Shown here piece by piece: positions 33,811 through 46,460 of a DNA stretch of 64,000 nucleotides; position 1 is the first letter of the stretch, and every line of letters begins with the position of its first letter. Location of the stretch: contig JAYGXS010000005.1 in assembly GCA_036362985.1 (NCBI GenBank), positions 50,321,830 to 50,385,829 of the forward strand. The letters are read 5' to 3'. This DNA is from Ligula intestinalis. Lineage: Eukaryota > Platyhelminthes > Cestoda > Diphyllobothriidea > Diphyllobothriidae. The position numbers and the translations under genes were made by a program. Under the pieces are notes generated by a model. It had not been told where the DNA came from. It was given only the letters and a program-made list of their open reading frames with translations, and ran no database searches.

Positions 33811-36181
33811 TGAGTCAAGTCAAGTCATGTTTATCAATGGAAATATAGGCAAATGCCTTTGAACTCCCGCTTGGTACACAGTATTTAAAAAATGCATTGG
33901 CACAGCCGAACATTTCAAAGAAGTCGTTGGCACAATTGTAGGTGACTACCCGTTTGTTTCAAGTAATACACTCACATGTGGTGATGTCAGTTAACACGAG
34001 CCAGCAGTTTAAATGAGCAAGAAGAGCAGACAGTGAAAAAAACTCCTAAGGCATGTCTCATGATTCAAAATGGAATGTCATTTGTGGTTTTTAGGAGAAA
34101 AACTGTCGCTCGTGGGGGAAAGCATGTAAACGATAGGATCAGGATGCTTCTGTGAATGTGGTTAAATTAAAGACAGAAACAACCGCGACAGTTATCACAA
34201 GCAGTGTTTAGACAGCTGAAAGCTGAAGGCTTAACGGACACAATGGTCGCCTCACTCCAGTCCGACTTATTTGAAACACAATGGACAGATGCCTTTGTAA
34301 TTCTCACTGGCAGACTCCGTCTTAGATGAAGTGATAGACTGGGAGCAGGTTTTTGTCTCCTGTTTTGCCTTAATAATAGTTTAAGTCTCCCCAAGATTTC
34401 TGCCCTTACTGCCGTTACTCGCCTTTACAACCTAAGAAATTCAACGTTGATTAAACCTTCTCCTGCTTCTTCCACTTCTAACCGATCTCTGTGTTTTTGC
34501 TTATCGATATAGCTATCTTTGGAATAATTTGCCAATTGGTATTCGGTCGTTAACTAGTCTATGTGCATTCAAGCGAAGACTGCACATTTATCTTAACACT
34601 GAATCTATTAAACTTTTGTTTTCCTCATTTTTCCGGGCAGCTTTCTTCACGATCCCGAGAAAGGGCCATCGGGAATTTAGGATTCCTTCTTGAAACTACC
34701 TTCCTCTGACTCCTGTCCCCTGGAATCAGGACGTCTCCCTTTACCATCTGTCATTAAAATGATGGAAGTCATATGGACGTACGCAGTCTTGACTGCTCTC
34801 GTTTCGTTGACCATCAACCATCATCAGGGCCTTATATTTGGTCACATCTCAGACATCCCAAACGATGGTCTTGTAGATTTGACGTACTTTTGGATCTCAT
34901 ACGGTGGTGCCCATCACGATCATAAAGTGGTGTGTTCCCTATGTTCTATTATGCCACACCAGTTTGGGAACCCGAGTGTAGTGCTGGGAACCCGTCTATA
35001 CCAGCAATGTTTCGTTAACACCAATTTTTCTGCCCTACGCTCAGCTTCGGCTGAGTTTGCTTCCAAGCCACTCCACTACTAACAGAGGCAGTGGGTATTA
35101 GGATACATGGTCAAAACATGGATAAAGATATGGCCCGTCTGTGTGTGCCCTTGAATTTCACTATCCGCATGACATTGCTATATGTATTTTTTTCGAATCT
35201 ACCAAATTCGCTCCTAAAAAGTTGCACTCACGTCATAGCTATGGACTACCGATACTGTTTGTTAATCCAATTATTCCTAGAACTTCCTGTTATCGAATTT
35301 TTGGTGTATTGATGAGGTCCAATGGGCCTGGAATATAAAACTTATTAATATAATTCAGTCCGGGCTTTAGAAAAATATCATCTGGCATCCAGTCTTCTTG
35401 CAATCTTTATGCATAATGTGTGTCCTCGTATGTTTTTCTAGCGAAACCCAATGACACGCATAATTTTAAAGTCACTAATAGATTGCCTATAAAGAAGATA
35501 AAATGGTGGCGCACTCGTTAGCTTTGCCCAATGTGTTCTTTGACATATCATCACTGCATTTTTCCCGTTGACTCGCTTTTGAATTGGAGCCGCCATTTTT
35601 GTCTGCTCGCCATTCAGGTGGGAATTAGATTATTTTATGATACTCTGCGATTTCTCTGCTTTCTTTGTCTGAAATAAGTCACTTAATTAAGAGAAGAAGG
35701 CTTTCGCCCTTGAGCTCCCTATTCATATCCAAAAATTTCAGAAGAGTTTAACCTTACCAATAGTACATAATACAAATGTAGGGTTAATATCAGCGATGCA
35801 TGTGAGCCACTTTCAAAACTGCTGCTCCTGACATTATGTTCATTATATCTGTCACAGTTTTTCAGCAAATGTGAATCAACTTGGTGTTTAAAAATATGAA
35901 CAGCATTTGAGAGGACCATCTCGTCAAGGAGTCCGTGACGCGCTCCGAAAACCCTCTGTGAGATGGCGTTCCGTCAAACGTCCACATGGGCTGGCTTCCT
36001 CTGCAGTTTAAAGGGATGACCCCGCAGATGATCCATCCGAGCCAAGTCGAAGAATTCGTCAAATTCCAAGGCGCACTAATGGTGTCTAATAATTCGGTAG
36101 GTTTGGATGAGGTCACCACGGAGTTGCCTATGATTGAGCGGAAAAAGATCAAGTTCGGTCAGTCCGTCTTCATTAGGCAGA
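33811..36181. other. Non-coding, no gene recognised
   Basis: Contains the short inverted-end repeat at 34024-34112. A plus-strand frame of 130 codons at 34690-35082 shows no recognised domain and no splice context. Otherwise nothing. Confidence 0.4.
34024..34112. repeat. Short repeat with GAGCAGACAGT...ACTGTCGCTC ends
   Basis: About 89 bp. The left side reads GAGCAGACAGTG then AAAAAAACTCCTAA; the right side reads TTAGGAG, AAAAACTGTCGCTC. The outer ~11 bp are inverted copies. Related copies are at 36311-36389 and 43676-43728. Confidence 0.5.
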
Positions 36182-36202
36182 TAATATATATATATATATA
36201 AT
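36182..36202. repeat. AT dinucleotide microsatellite
   Basis: About ten TA units, followed by a palindromic ggcccaaggggccc string at 36219-36232. Confidence 0.85.
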
Positions 36203-36310
36203 AATTTGTATATTTAAGGCCCAAGGGGCCCTGTCGTTACAAACTATGTGCTATCGTGAAAATAAAAATAATAATGATAAGCAGTGAACTCTTATAAATA
36301 ATTGTCTTCG

Positions 36311-36389
36311 GCAGTAAAAAAACTCCTAGATCGGTGGATGAGTTCAGCGGGCCACCGAGTTCAAAAAAAGTTTAGGAGAAAAAACTGCC
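36311..36389. repeat. Short repeat, second copy of the 34024 family
   Basis: GCAGTAAAAAAACTCCTA on the left and TTTAGGAGAAAAAACTGCC on the right with about 40 bp between. Confidence 0.5.
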
Positions 36390-36689
36390 TTAATAGGTAG
36401 AAAGGGTTTGATGTGGTTAGTTTGGGACCTGATGTTGAGGGTTCGGGACGTTTATGGTCATGGGAAAAAATAATAGATCGTTGAGTTAGGAAGGGGTCAT
36501 CCGGAAGGCAGGAGAAGGCAGTAGAAGTCAAGGCAACGTCATCGAGTTGCGACCCACCAGATTCCAGAGCCAATCGCGAAGACCACAACGAAGGTTGCAA
36601 AAACGGAGAAGAATTCGCAGCCCTTGGAAGTGATGCTTGACTCTGCAGAGGGAAATGCTAACATATTTAGAAACCATTTTAGTATCCTG

Positions 36690-37385
36690 GGAAGAGCTTC
36701 AAATGCCAGGAGGACCCTTTTCAAAATCTACAACTTGCGTGTTTGGAAAGGAAACAGACAGTAACGACTTTATTTCCTCTAAATTTAAATGCTTATATAA
36801 TTTGCCTTTAAAAATCGACAGTGTAGAAGACAGTCTAATATCGAGAGGAAGGTTGTTCCAAATAAAAGCATATTTGGAGGTAAAAAAGCGAGAACGGTTA
36901 GATGTGGAGCTATGGGGTGGTAAAATTATCATGGAAGAGTTACGAGTGGCGTAAGGTCGGTCAACTGGAAGGAGAGCGTTAATTTGTGGGAGATTAGGAC
37001 TATTGTTAACGCGAAACAGAAAGCATAGACCAGCTTCGAGTCTTCTTATCCAAAGAAATTTCATGTTTGCTAATTGACATCTATCTGTATAACACATACC
37101 AGACCCAGAAACAGAAAATATTTTACGAGTGAAAACTCGCTGAACCTTTTCAATCTTACTACGGTCATGACTGAGATTCTTGACCATCTTCGTAGCCCTC
37201 ACAGGCACTCATTTCAGCTGCAGATAATCCTTCTTGAACCACGGACGCCAGGCCTGGATGGCATACTCCAAGTGGGACCGAGCAAACGCTCCGTTTGTTT
37301 TCCTGAAGAACTCCATGTCGATGTGGACGAATCCCCGCTTAATCATAAATAGCACCTGTGTCGCGCGTTTAGCTACCTTTAGACA
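36690..37385 (-). pseudogene. LINE 3' fragment, reverse-transcriptase C-terminal region
   Basis: The complement of 37340-37215 encodes MEFFRKTNGAF, ARSHLEYAIQAWRPW, the conserved CR1/Jockey post-RT block. After a stop the frame 37208-36699 continues IEKVQRVFTRKIF, NMKFLWIRRLEAGLCFLFRV, SKYAFIWNNLPLDIR and LSIFKGKLYKHL. Everything before motif C is missing. 5'-truncated, with a stop near 37208. Confidence 0.8.
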
Positions 37386-37929
37386 CTGTGAAGGTGGTTT
37401 AAAACAGTTGTGACGATTATTTTGATGATGAAATCATCTCTAGAGTAGGCTAACACTTTTTATTAATTACCTTAAATTTTAATCTTTACCGACTACAGTC
37501 CATGACGCCCGTTGGTATAGGATATGATTACGTCGTTCTCATCCGATTTTCCGATTTCCTACAATTCGCATGCGAAGCCGGGCATAATACTCTAGAAGCT
37601 GGTGCCCTTGTGGTCCATTCTGCTCCAACACATTCAGATGTAGCCGTGTGTACTCATGTACATTTATTGCCTACTCAGCCTTCAATATTGATCCATGCCA
37701 TCTACTCCTTCATAAAACTTCTGCATTCAACAATCCTGACTAGGCTTTATCTTGGTTTATGAACTGGTTCATTATCCACACTCAATTCATTCAATACAAC
37801 AAACAAAAATCCACGGTCCTAACAACTCTGGCGTTCTCTAATGCTCTATCTGATCCCTTCACATCTTTTCCCTCCATGCTGACGACCTACCACCGCCAAA
37901 AGAATGTTTAAATATAAAATATGCTGAAT
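37386..37929. other. Non-coding spacer
   Basis: No gene recognised; an 86-codon plus frame at 37502-37762 has no supporting feature. Confidence 0.4.
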
Positions 37930-38725
37930 AAAGGGTTGTTGGTCATCATTTTCGCAGGTGGCTGTGTCAAGTGTACGCGTGCTGAGTGTTTATCGCGCCA
38001 GCCATCTACACCATCCCTCCTCCCCGGTCTTATTGACTTTGTCTTTACACCGGAAACGGAGGTGGGAGTGGCGAGCGAGTGGGTAGATTCTGTGCGAGTC
38101 TGCCTAAACTCCTGTTTTCTCTCGCACGGGTTCTCTGCGTTGCTCCTGCTTGCTGTCGCTTTTGTGTTGCTTGCCCCTGTGTATGCTGTGGCTTGCTTCA
38201 GCGTTTGCTGCGGCTTGTTGTAGCGCGTGGTGCCCATCGTCGAAATCGACGGGGAACTGTCGTGCTCTCCCGTCCACACATACAATCAGCTGGAGCGGAT
38301 GTATTGCTTTAAATCAAGCGTACGCGTATTTGAAGCAGTGAGTCAATCGATGCCGTTGGAAAAGCCGACACGAGTTAATGAATCACGCGGGGGCAAGTCT
38401 TGGCAGCCGAGGACAGGATGAGGCACATGTATTTTGGTCTAGGCGGCAGACTCCGACATCCTCTCAGAAGTCTGACACATCTCCAGGTACTGAAAGATGG
38501 CCTGGACCACGTCTCAGCATGCTCTTTAGCCAGCAGTCTATACTTAATAGTTAGAAGTCAGTCCAGTGCGTTTTCCGATTGCGACCTTCCCTCAGGCCTG
38601 AATCCTTCAACATCCTGCCCAATGAGGTATCCTTTTCCGGTATCTCGGTGTTACTCTGACATCTAATCTTTTATTTACTCTTCATATTGAAATCATCTCC
38701 ATTAAAATTCGGAAACCCCGCTATG
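37930..38725 (+). mobile_element. Probable 5' untranslated part of the CR1-like LINE
   Basis: Lies directly upstream of the degenerate ORF1 in the same orientation and has no other explanation. The exact 5' end of the element cannot be placed. Confidence 0.35.
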
Positions 38726-40250
38726 CGAGTCACAGAAAGTTAAGTTAACTTGGGTTAACACCATAAATTCTGCCAACGAACTCCACGACCAAACTGTCCC
38801 GTGTGACAAACAGTGCGACATAAGAGACAAGGGTATAAACCCTACGGCCACCGTGACCATCTCGCAGAATTCACATAAAGGTAAGAACAGTGACATGGAT
38901 GACACGCATTGCCCGACGACATGCGAACATTGCAAACATTGCCCGAAAATATCAAAGTTGGAATCACGTTTAGATTTACTAGGGGTTGTTATCACATGGT
39001 TTCTCAAGCATGGCACATTAAAGCCGCTAGATGAAACCCGTAGAAATCAGCAGATAGAATCCGCCTTGACGGAAGGCGCTACCAGGCACCAGCCAATCGG
39101 TCCAAGTGCAACTAAAACTGAAGCCAGGCAAACACAAACAAGCCCTAATCTACCGTCCCAAGAAATTTCAGGTTCTAGGATCATCAAAACGGCCAGGAGA
39201 AGAGGGAAGCGTCTACCTGACCAACCAGTCTTACCCTCTGTACAGGTCAAAAACTAGTGAAATCACACGAAAGGGGATCGTAGAAGAGCTGGGCGAAGAA
39301 AAAGAGGCAGTATTTGCACCGAGACAACTGCGGTCCGATGCACACAAAGCGATGAAAGCGAAGGAAGCCACCTCAAAACAAACGAGGGAGCCCATACTTA
39401 CAGGACAGGCCCCCACAGTAGACCAATCAGCCACCACTGAGGTGAGTTTAAACAATCTCGCCGTAGACAAAAAAAACACGATTGGTTTGCCACGAAAGTA
39501 CAGGCTACCGTCAGCAAAGACACGAAGGAAAACACGAAAGCGTTGCACCAGGAAGTGACCGATGGCGTAGAGGGGACGCAGAAAGTCACCGATAGGGGCA
39601 AAAGTTTCGTAATACAAGGTCTACCGGAATCCACTGCCAGTACTGCTATTAACCAGAAAGTTGGTGACAGTGTCGCAGGCCTGAGCCCAAAGCCCACAGT
39701 AGAAAACGAGGGCAGTACATCAACCATAGACTCCGGTCGCACACAAGATGGTCATAATAGCAGCACAAGAGCTATTAACGAGCAAGCAAGTGACAGTGTC
39801 GTAGGCACGAAAAATGGCACTAAGAGAAAAGCCAGCATCATAATATAGGGATTAACGGAATCAACCGCAGCCACTTCCATGGACCGGCATTCCGCTGACG
39901 TCCAGCTCTTCCATGCACTTATGAACGAAATGCTGGGACCCAATGTACCATTAGAGTGCGAAAAGGCCTTCCGCCTTGGCAAACGGCCTGAGAGCCCAAG
40001 TGGAACGGCACGTCCCAGCCCTCTAAAAGTGGTCATGACAAAAAGCCAAGACACCAAGCTCATGCTATCAAGGCGTTTTAAAATAAAAGACTCTGACCCG
40101 GGTGTTTTTTTTCAACAGGAGTTCTCAGCTGCAGAACGGAACAAATGTCGTCAACTTGTTTCCGAAAAGAGGGAGCGGGTCAGCAAGGGCGAACAAAAAT
40201 TGGTTATTTACAACAAGCAAGTGATCCAACGTCCATTGTTCTCATCTTGA
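38726..40250 (+). pseudogene. CR1-like LINE ORF1, degenerate
   Basis: A cysteine-rich start (VPCDKQCDI then CPTTCEHCKHCPKISKLE, about 38795-38965) is followed by a low-complexity Thr/Lys/Ser linker with stops and frame changes. A final block from about 39840 has MDRHSADVQLFHALMNEML, AFRLGKRPES, KVVMTKSQDTKLMLSRRFK and AERNKCRQLVSEKRERVSKG, like the RNA-binding domain of LINE ORF1 proteins. The phrase before it (about 39845) is an echo of VIQGLPESTAS at about 39605, suggesting an internal duplication. ORF1 proteins bind element RNA; this copy cannot make a full one. Confidence 0.65.
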
Positions 40251-40432
40251 ATAGGTCCGTTCCGGATAACCACACAGTCGGTTCAGAAGGGGGAGGATTG
40301 AGCCCAATCGAAAAACGTACAGAGGCAGAACGAAGGGGAAAAAACATTTGGTTATTTACAAAAACCAAGTGATCCAGCGTCCACTGTTCTGCCCCAGGAA
40401 AGATCCTCCCCGGATGACCGCACAGTCGACCC
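40190..40432 (+). repeat. Tandem duplication at the ORF1 end, period 148 bp
   Basis: The stretch starting ttggttatttaca at 40200 recurs at 40348 together with gtgatccarcgtccaytgtt and the ccggat-accgcacagtcg phrase. Copies are about 85 per cent similar. The period is not a multiple of three, so the second copy is out of frame. Confidence 0.8.
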
Positions 40433-40493
40433 GGTAACTGGCGGGGAGAGCCTGACTGTAACCAATTCTCGAGCAAACAGAAAGTTAACTTTT

Positions 40494-43291
40494 ATGTACA
40501 CAAATGCACAGAGTATGCTTTCAAAGCTAGACGAGCTGAAGATTCACGCCTTTGAATTATCACCAGATATAGATTCAAAAGCGGAAACTTGGCTGTCTGA
40601 ACAGGTAGCCGACGGCGAGGTATCCATGCCTGGCTATCAACTGTTCAAAAAGGACAGAGAAGGTCGTCAAGGCGGTGGCGTAGCAACATACGTGAAAAAT
40701 GGACTCACAGTTTTAGACAAAACGGATAAACTGCCGTGTACTTCCGAGGCCATCTGGCTGTCCATTAAAGTACCAGGTGCAGCCAGCCTCGATGTACTGA
40801 CACTCTACTGACCACCGAGAAGAGAGCCCGTAGTGGATGCCTCCTTGCTAGAGGAGCCGGAAAAAATAAGTGCACGATCGGACATCCTGATTGTGGGGGA
40901 ATTTAACGCGCCTCACATCGACTGGGGTGCGGCCTGCGCACATAGCTTCGATCTAACCTTCGACAGCTGCCTTCTGAGCATGACTCTAAAGTTATTTCTG
41001 ACGCAACACGTCACTTTTCCGACAAGGATGCGCGATGGCCAACAGTCCAACTGTCTGGACCTCGTTCTCACGAAATCGCAGGACAGCATCGACGAAATGT
41101 CATGTCTCCCACCACTAGGTAAAAGCGACCATGTTGTACTGCTATGGGAGTACTCGTTATTCTTAATACCGGAGAGACCCTCAGCAGCCAGAAGAAATAT
41201 TTGGCGAGGCAATTTCGATCGAATGAAGACCGAACTCACGCGCGCCGAGTGGGAAGCTCTATTTTCTGGAAACATAACTGCGGACTGGGAAGCGTTCCGG
41301 AACACACTGCACAGACTCATCGACAACCACTGTCCAACTTCGCGCAAAAATGTGAACACTAGACCGCGATGGCTTACGCAGGCCTTAAAAATAGAAGTGA
41401 ACAATAAGCGGAAGTTGTGGAAAAAATGCTAGCAGACAGGACTCCTGCATCTGTCAGTGCCTACAAAACTCAGAGAAACCGCGTCAACGGTCTTATTCTC
41501 AAAACAAGACGGGCTTTCGAAGCAGACTTGTTAAACCGGGCCACAGTGAACCCCAAACTGTTTTACAGTTACCTCAGGCAGAGTACCAAAAACAAGGATT
41601 CGATACCCCTGCTAAGGACTGCTGAGGGAAGAGACTTGATAGATGATGAAGCAAAGGCTGATCATCTTTCGAAATTTTTCCGATCAGTCTTCACAAAGGA
41701 AACGGCATACGATCACCCCACCGACGACACCGAAGCGGATACAATAGTTGAGACTGTCCATTTCCCCGAGGCTGTTGTTCTTAAGGAACTCTTAAGCTTA
41801 AAAGAATCTAAGTCACCAGGTCCCGACAACGTACCAGCCAAGATTTTGAAGGAGCTCGCCAATGAGTTGGCCAAACCACTCTCTATGCTCTTCCAAACCT
41901 CCTTCGAAACCGGATGCCTACCAGTAGATTGGAAATCCGCAAGGATTACACCGCTATACAAGGGGGGAAGCCGGGTCTCAGCGAATGACTACCAACCGGT
42001 CAGCCTTTCTGCAATATGTTGCAAAATCATGGAAAAATTATCAAGCAACAACTTATGCTGTTCCTGGAACAAAACCATCTGCCATCGGATGCTCAGCATG
42101 GTTTTCGTAGAGGTAGGTCCTGCGTAACAAACTTGCTTTACTGTTAAGAACGGTGGACTGAGGCAGTCGATAGTGGAAACTCAGTGCATGCTGTCTATAT
42201 TGACTTCAAAAAGGCTTTTGATAGCGTGCCGCACCACCGCCTGCCTTATAAATTCAGCTGCATAGAAGTAAGGGGTAGGCTCCTTGCGTAGATAAAAAGC
42301 TTCCCAATCGGTCGCTCGCAAACTGTCCACATCAGTGACAAACAGTCAGCCAAGGTTGAGGTTGAGAGTGGTGTTCCTTGAGGCCCGTTTTCGGTCCTAT
42401 CTTGTTTGTTATCTACATCAACGACTGTGTCCGCGAGCTGGATTGTGGTTTCGCCATGTTTGCCGATGATATAAAACTTTGGAGCGTAATTCGAACTGAG
42501 GCTGACGAAGTGCACTTGCAGAAAAATTTAAATAGACTTCAATGATGGTCGGTGGACTGGCTCTTACCGTTCAATGAGAGCAAATTCACCACTATTCGAG
42601 TCGGCAAATCCGGTTCTTCAAACGGCGCGGCTTACCGACTGAATGACATACCAATGAAGGAAGTGAATGCCCAGAAAGACTTGGGAGTCTGGATCACGCC
42701 CTCGCTTAAACCCTCCCTGCATTGCACAAAGGTAGCCAAGTCCGCGATGTCGATCCTATACCTCGTCAGACGAGCTTTTTCTACCTTCAATGAAGAGTGC
42801 TTCATAAAAGTCTTCGGAACCTTCGTACGACCGCACCTAGAATCTGCTATCCAAGCTTGGAGACCCTGGGCCAGGAAAGACATCAACATCCTGGAAAAGG
42901 TACAACGGCGCGCAACCAAACTTATTATGGGGCAGGGCTCGCAGCCTTATGAAACACGGCTGTCGAATCTCAACCTCTTCCCTTTGCGCAACAGGCAGCT
43001 TCGGGGGGACCTAATACTAGCATTCCGCGTATTACATCTTCAAGACTGCTGTCTTATATCAGGGGATTTTTTCGAATTAGCAACGACCACGAATATGAGG
43101 GGTCATCCTCTCAAATAAAAGGTGACAGGGGCCAGGCTGGACGCTCGGAAACACTTCATTTCAAAAAGGGTGGTCGGATCGTGGAATGCGCTTCCTCAGG
43201 ACGTCGTTATGTCGGAATCGCTAGAGGAATTTAAGCGAAAACTGGATCGATATAGCAGTGCACGATGGATCGGTACTGAAAATTTGCAATA
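40494..43291 (+). pseudogene. CR1-like LINE ORF2: endonuclease and reverse transcriptase
   Basis: An apurinic-type endonuclease domain (about 40494-41160) begins MYTNAQSMLSKLDEL and contains AETWL, GGGVATYV, LIVGEFNAPHIDW, LDLVLT and KSDHVVLLWEY. The reverse transcriptase (about 41415-42600) contains SKSPGPDNVPAKILKELA, DWKSARITPLYKG, motif A YIDFKKAFDSVPHHRL (about 42198) and motif C FADDIKLW (about 42457). The C-terminal block has LGVWITPSLKPSLHC, RPHLESAIQAWRPW and VVGSWNALPQDV, ending ENLQ at 43291. Breaks: TGA at 40809 in LYxPP, a lost A in an A-run near 41425, a frame change near 42120, TGA near 42379 and 42543, TAA near 43117. The catalytic Asp pair is intact but the ORF is dead. Confidence 0.9.
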
Positions 43292-45044
43292 ATAATACTG
43301 CTACTTCCAAGTTTTCAGTAGTATTAGTTTTTATATCAATTCAGGTTTGCTATCTATAACGCCCTTCCACGCATAGCCTCATGCGAAGGTCTCCGTGGTC
43401 TACCCTACTTGGCTATCTGCGTACCGTGATTACCCCGCTGGCGATCTTATCAGCCAGACCTGACGGCGTAAACATTCACCCTTGGTTGGACCCAAAGCGG
43501 ACTGTCGACGATCTGGACGGACGCCTCTGTTTTTCCAGTTCCGTGGCTGACTCTGCAATCAGCAAGGAAGAATCAGGACGTGGCTTCCACACGGTGAAGA
43601 TCCTGGGAACTTTTGCAATGCCCTCCCAGTTGGAACCCCCTTTTTTCTCCTAAATACCACACATTACCCCCACAAGAGCGACAGTTTTTCTCTGAAAAAT
43701 CCCCGAGGAGTTTTTTCACTGTCTGCTCCTATTTTCATTCTATGACACAGGACAACTGGCCTCGCCAACAGTCTCAGGATCAAATTTTCTGCCTTCGCTG
43801 CACATATGTACAAATAGGGCACGCAAAGGAATTTTTCCTACATATCCCTCCATATACTGATACTGATATCCATCGGTTACGTGCATATCACACCCCTCAA
43901 GCTTCAAGATGCTTGCATTGTCCCCCTCATTCCCTACTGTTCTCCATTTAGGTTTTTGGCCTTGCTTTAAAAAAGACCTGTTGATTTTTAAACGTATCTC
44001 CTGAATGTTCTCTTCAGCAGCCGGTGTTTCTTATGTTTTTTAGCTTATATCATAATACGACGACACTTTAACGATGTCAAGCAATTTGCTGATCGCATCC
44101 TTGATGAATTTGCTCATCAACTTCACTCTGAAATATTGGCAGCTAAGTTTTCTCGTACCATGCACCGAGGTGTGCGATATATTGTAGTATCCAAGCGGTC
44201 AATAGGCAATCTCAAAGAGGGTTCCTTTAGAAAAAAGTAGTTTACTGAGATTGGGGACGAACAGGAACGACGAAACTCAAAAAGGGTGCGGGATAACAGG
44301 AGGTCCGAACGAAAAAGGGGACGCCGGAAAGAAGCCACAGCTTTCTGCTGAGTCACAGCCGGAAGAAAACTGACTTGGCCAATCAGGCCTCGTCCTTGGC
44401 ACCTTCGTCTCCGATTGGTTCCGCGGTCTCTACAAGGGCAATCAGATAGAGGGGGTGAGTTCAGGGAGCGGATGTTAAATAGCAATATTCATTACACTAA
44501 GTCTTGCCGTACATCGGCATATCAGCAACCTGTGCTCCAATTTCTAGCACGCTACCTCACGTGTAAAGAAACGGAAATACAAAAGTAGAAATTAGACCCC
44601 TCTGTATAATAGATGTGGATTTTAAATACACCTCTAGATTTTTGAGTAGTTCGTTAATTTATACCTTGCTCTCAGTGCAGGAAGTCATCTTTTGTTGGCA
44701 ATTTTGGATTCACCTTCAAGGCAAAACAGATTTCCTTTTCTCTATTTGCAGGTATAACGTAGTCATAGGAATCGATCATGCCTCGAACAAGACCATATAT
44801 AAAGAACTTTTTGCGCTTGACTAATCCAAGCATTTTGATCTGAATAGAATTGTCGTAAAATTTGCCAGACCACATCTTTTTATTTTCCAGCTGCCCTTAT
44901 GCGACGCATCCCTACTCTCATCACATAGAAGCGAATATATATTTAATTCACTGTGGTTCGGAATTATGTATTCGATTGGTCTTGGTGTTGATCTCCTGAT
45001 TTTTATTTCGTCGGTCAACCGGGTCATTGCCAATAGTAGAGAAT
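43292..45044. other. Non-coding, no gene recognised
   Basis: May include the 3' end of the CR1-like element just after 43291. Contains the short repeat at 43676-43728. Frames of 90-120 codons show nothing recognisable. Confidence 0.4.
43676..43728. repeat. Short repeat, third copy of the 34024 family, inverted
   Basis: GAGCGACAGTTTTTCTCTG on the left and GAGGAGTTTTTTCACTGTC then TGCTC on the right; the complement matches 34024-34112 with a shorter middle. Confidence 0.5.
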
Positions 45045-45080
45045 ATGCGAGTTCCAGTGATCGCATCCTCTTCTTCTGAA
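45045..45080 (+). repeat. Solitary Penelope-type tail end
   Basis: gttccagtgatcgcatcctc followed by ttcttctg matches the last 30 bp of the 27665-27770 copy. The preceding 15-mer gaatatgcgagttcc also occurs, inverted, at about 27792. Confidence 0.5.
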
Positions 45081-45659
45081 CCGGGTCATTGTCAAAGCAA
45101 GTATGTATGTATATATATTTTCATAATGCCGGTTTACAGACAATTTTAAAGAGTTGGTAAAGCACCTCTTGGGCGCTTTCCAAAATCCCGAAGACAGGAA
45201 AAAACTTCAAACAAACTCCCTCTTTTGCAGCCGGTATTGGTTTTGTTTCAATTTTGTGTTTTATCAATGCTGGGCGAGATAGGGAGTTTGTTTTAAGTGA
45301 AAAAACTTGACTTCAAAGATACGATACAAACGGAATACATGTACAGTTGTAAACTGAGTCGACACATCAGCAGGAGAAAAGTTGCATATCGTTTAGAGAC
45401 ATTAGTTCAGGATGGGGAGGGTTGGCACAAGAACACAGTCTTCTCAGTCTTCCTTCAATGCTTGTCGGCAAAAGTTGCGCGCTGTCGGCTGAAGGATAAG
45501 CAGATTGCAGGCTGCAGCTTCAGCAGCATTATCTTCAGCATGAAGCCAGGCAGGCTTCAAAGTCCACGAACACCATCAGAGTGAAAGAGAGATTCCACCG
45601 AGTCAGTACCCAAAATTCGTGAAAGTTGTCCTGAATGTAGAAAACTAGTGATAGCTCTC
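45081..45659. other. Non-coding spacer
   Basis: No gene recognised; a 95-codon plus frame at 45297-45584 has no known feature. Confidence 0.4.
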
Positions 45660-46460
45660 TTAAACATAGGGTAGCTTTTGGGTTTTAATACTTATGGGTA
45701 GCTTATTCCAGATTGATATGGCGTTTACTGAAAATAATTGCCGGTACTTAACTGTGCGTGCCATAGGAAGAAATAAAAACACATCCCGATGACTGGCGCG
45801 CCGAGAGTGCTCGAGCTGCCTTATTGTACTTGGAGAAGTAAAGGTTTGGCCATTCAAAAGTTTAAACAGTAAAAATAGATTCTTCTTTAATCTATGAAGC
45901 CACAGGGGATCAAGCTCTATAAGTTCGCACCTTGGTTGGTAGGCGAAGTTACGGTGTTCTGTAGTGAAAACTCTTCTAGTGAGGAATTGCTGCACCGATT
46001 CTATTTTCTTCCATTCACTAGTGCGCAGAAGACTGAATAGGGGCGAGCAGCATTCAAGACTAGGTCTCACGTATATATTATAAAGGCTAGTTCCAACCTT
46101 TATGGTCTTACAATTTCTAAGGATAAATCCGGTGGTTCGGCGTGCTTTCGAGACTATCAGGGCACAGTGCTCTGACAAATTGAGACTATTCGAAAAGGAT
46201 ATGCCCAAATCCTTGATAACTCCTGGGACATTTAGTGCGTGGCCGTCTATGCTTTATTCCGGTTGGTGATCGTCACCATAAACCATAACGGAACATTTGT
46301 GACATGAAGGGGTGAGGTGCCATGTGCAACACCACTGGGTGAAGGCCTGAGGATCCTTTTGTATAAGCTCGAGCACGATGTTGCGATCTGCCGATTTATA
46401 TCGATAAGCGACTTTTAAATCATCAACCATACTGAAAACAATCTGGAACGTCGTTGACAA
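45660..46460 (-). pseudogene. LINE fragment, reverse-transcriptase 3' half
   Basis: The complement of 46460-46254 encodes FSMVDDLKVAYRYKS (motif C region, with VDDLK for the usual ADDLK) and TQWCCTWHLTPSCHKCSVM. The frame 46208-45660 continues MGISFSNSLNLSEHC, YNIYVRPSLECCSPLFS, IESVQQFLTRRVF, IELDPLWLHRLKKNLFLLFK and AISIWNKLPISI. One frame change between them. Only the last third of the RT ORF remains; Jockey/CR1-like. Confidence 0.8.

Noticed and set aside
34690..35082. 130-codon plus-strand frame
   Set aside because: No recognised domain, no splice context and no similarity to a family I know; probably chance or decayed repeat.
37908..38285. 125-codon minus-strand frame
   Set aside because: Antisense to the probable 5' region of the CR1-like LINE; best explained as a shadow frame.
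40809..42545. Several in-frame TGA codons in the CR1-like ORF2, considered as CpG decay or stop recoding
   Set aside because: Only two fit a CGA to TGA change; the others accompany small deletions. Too few to infer methylation or recoding.
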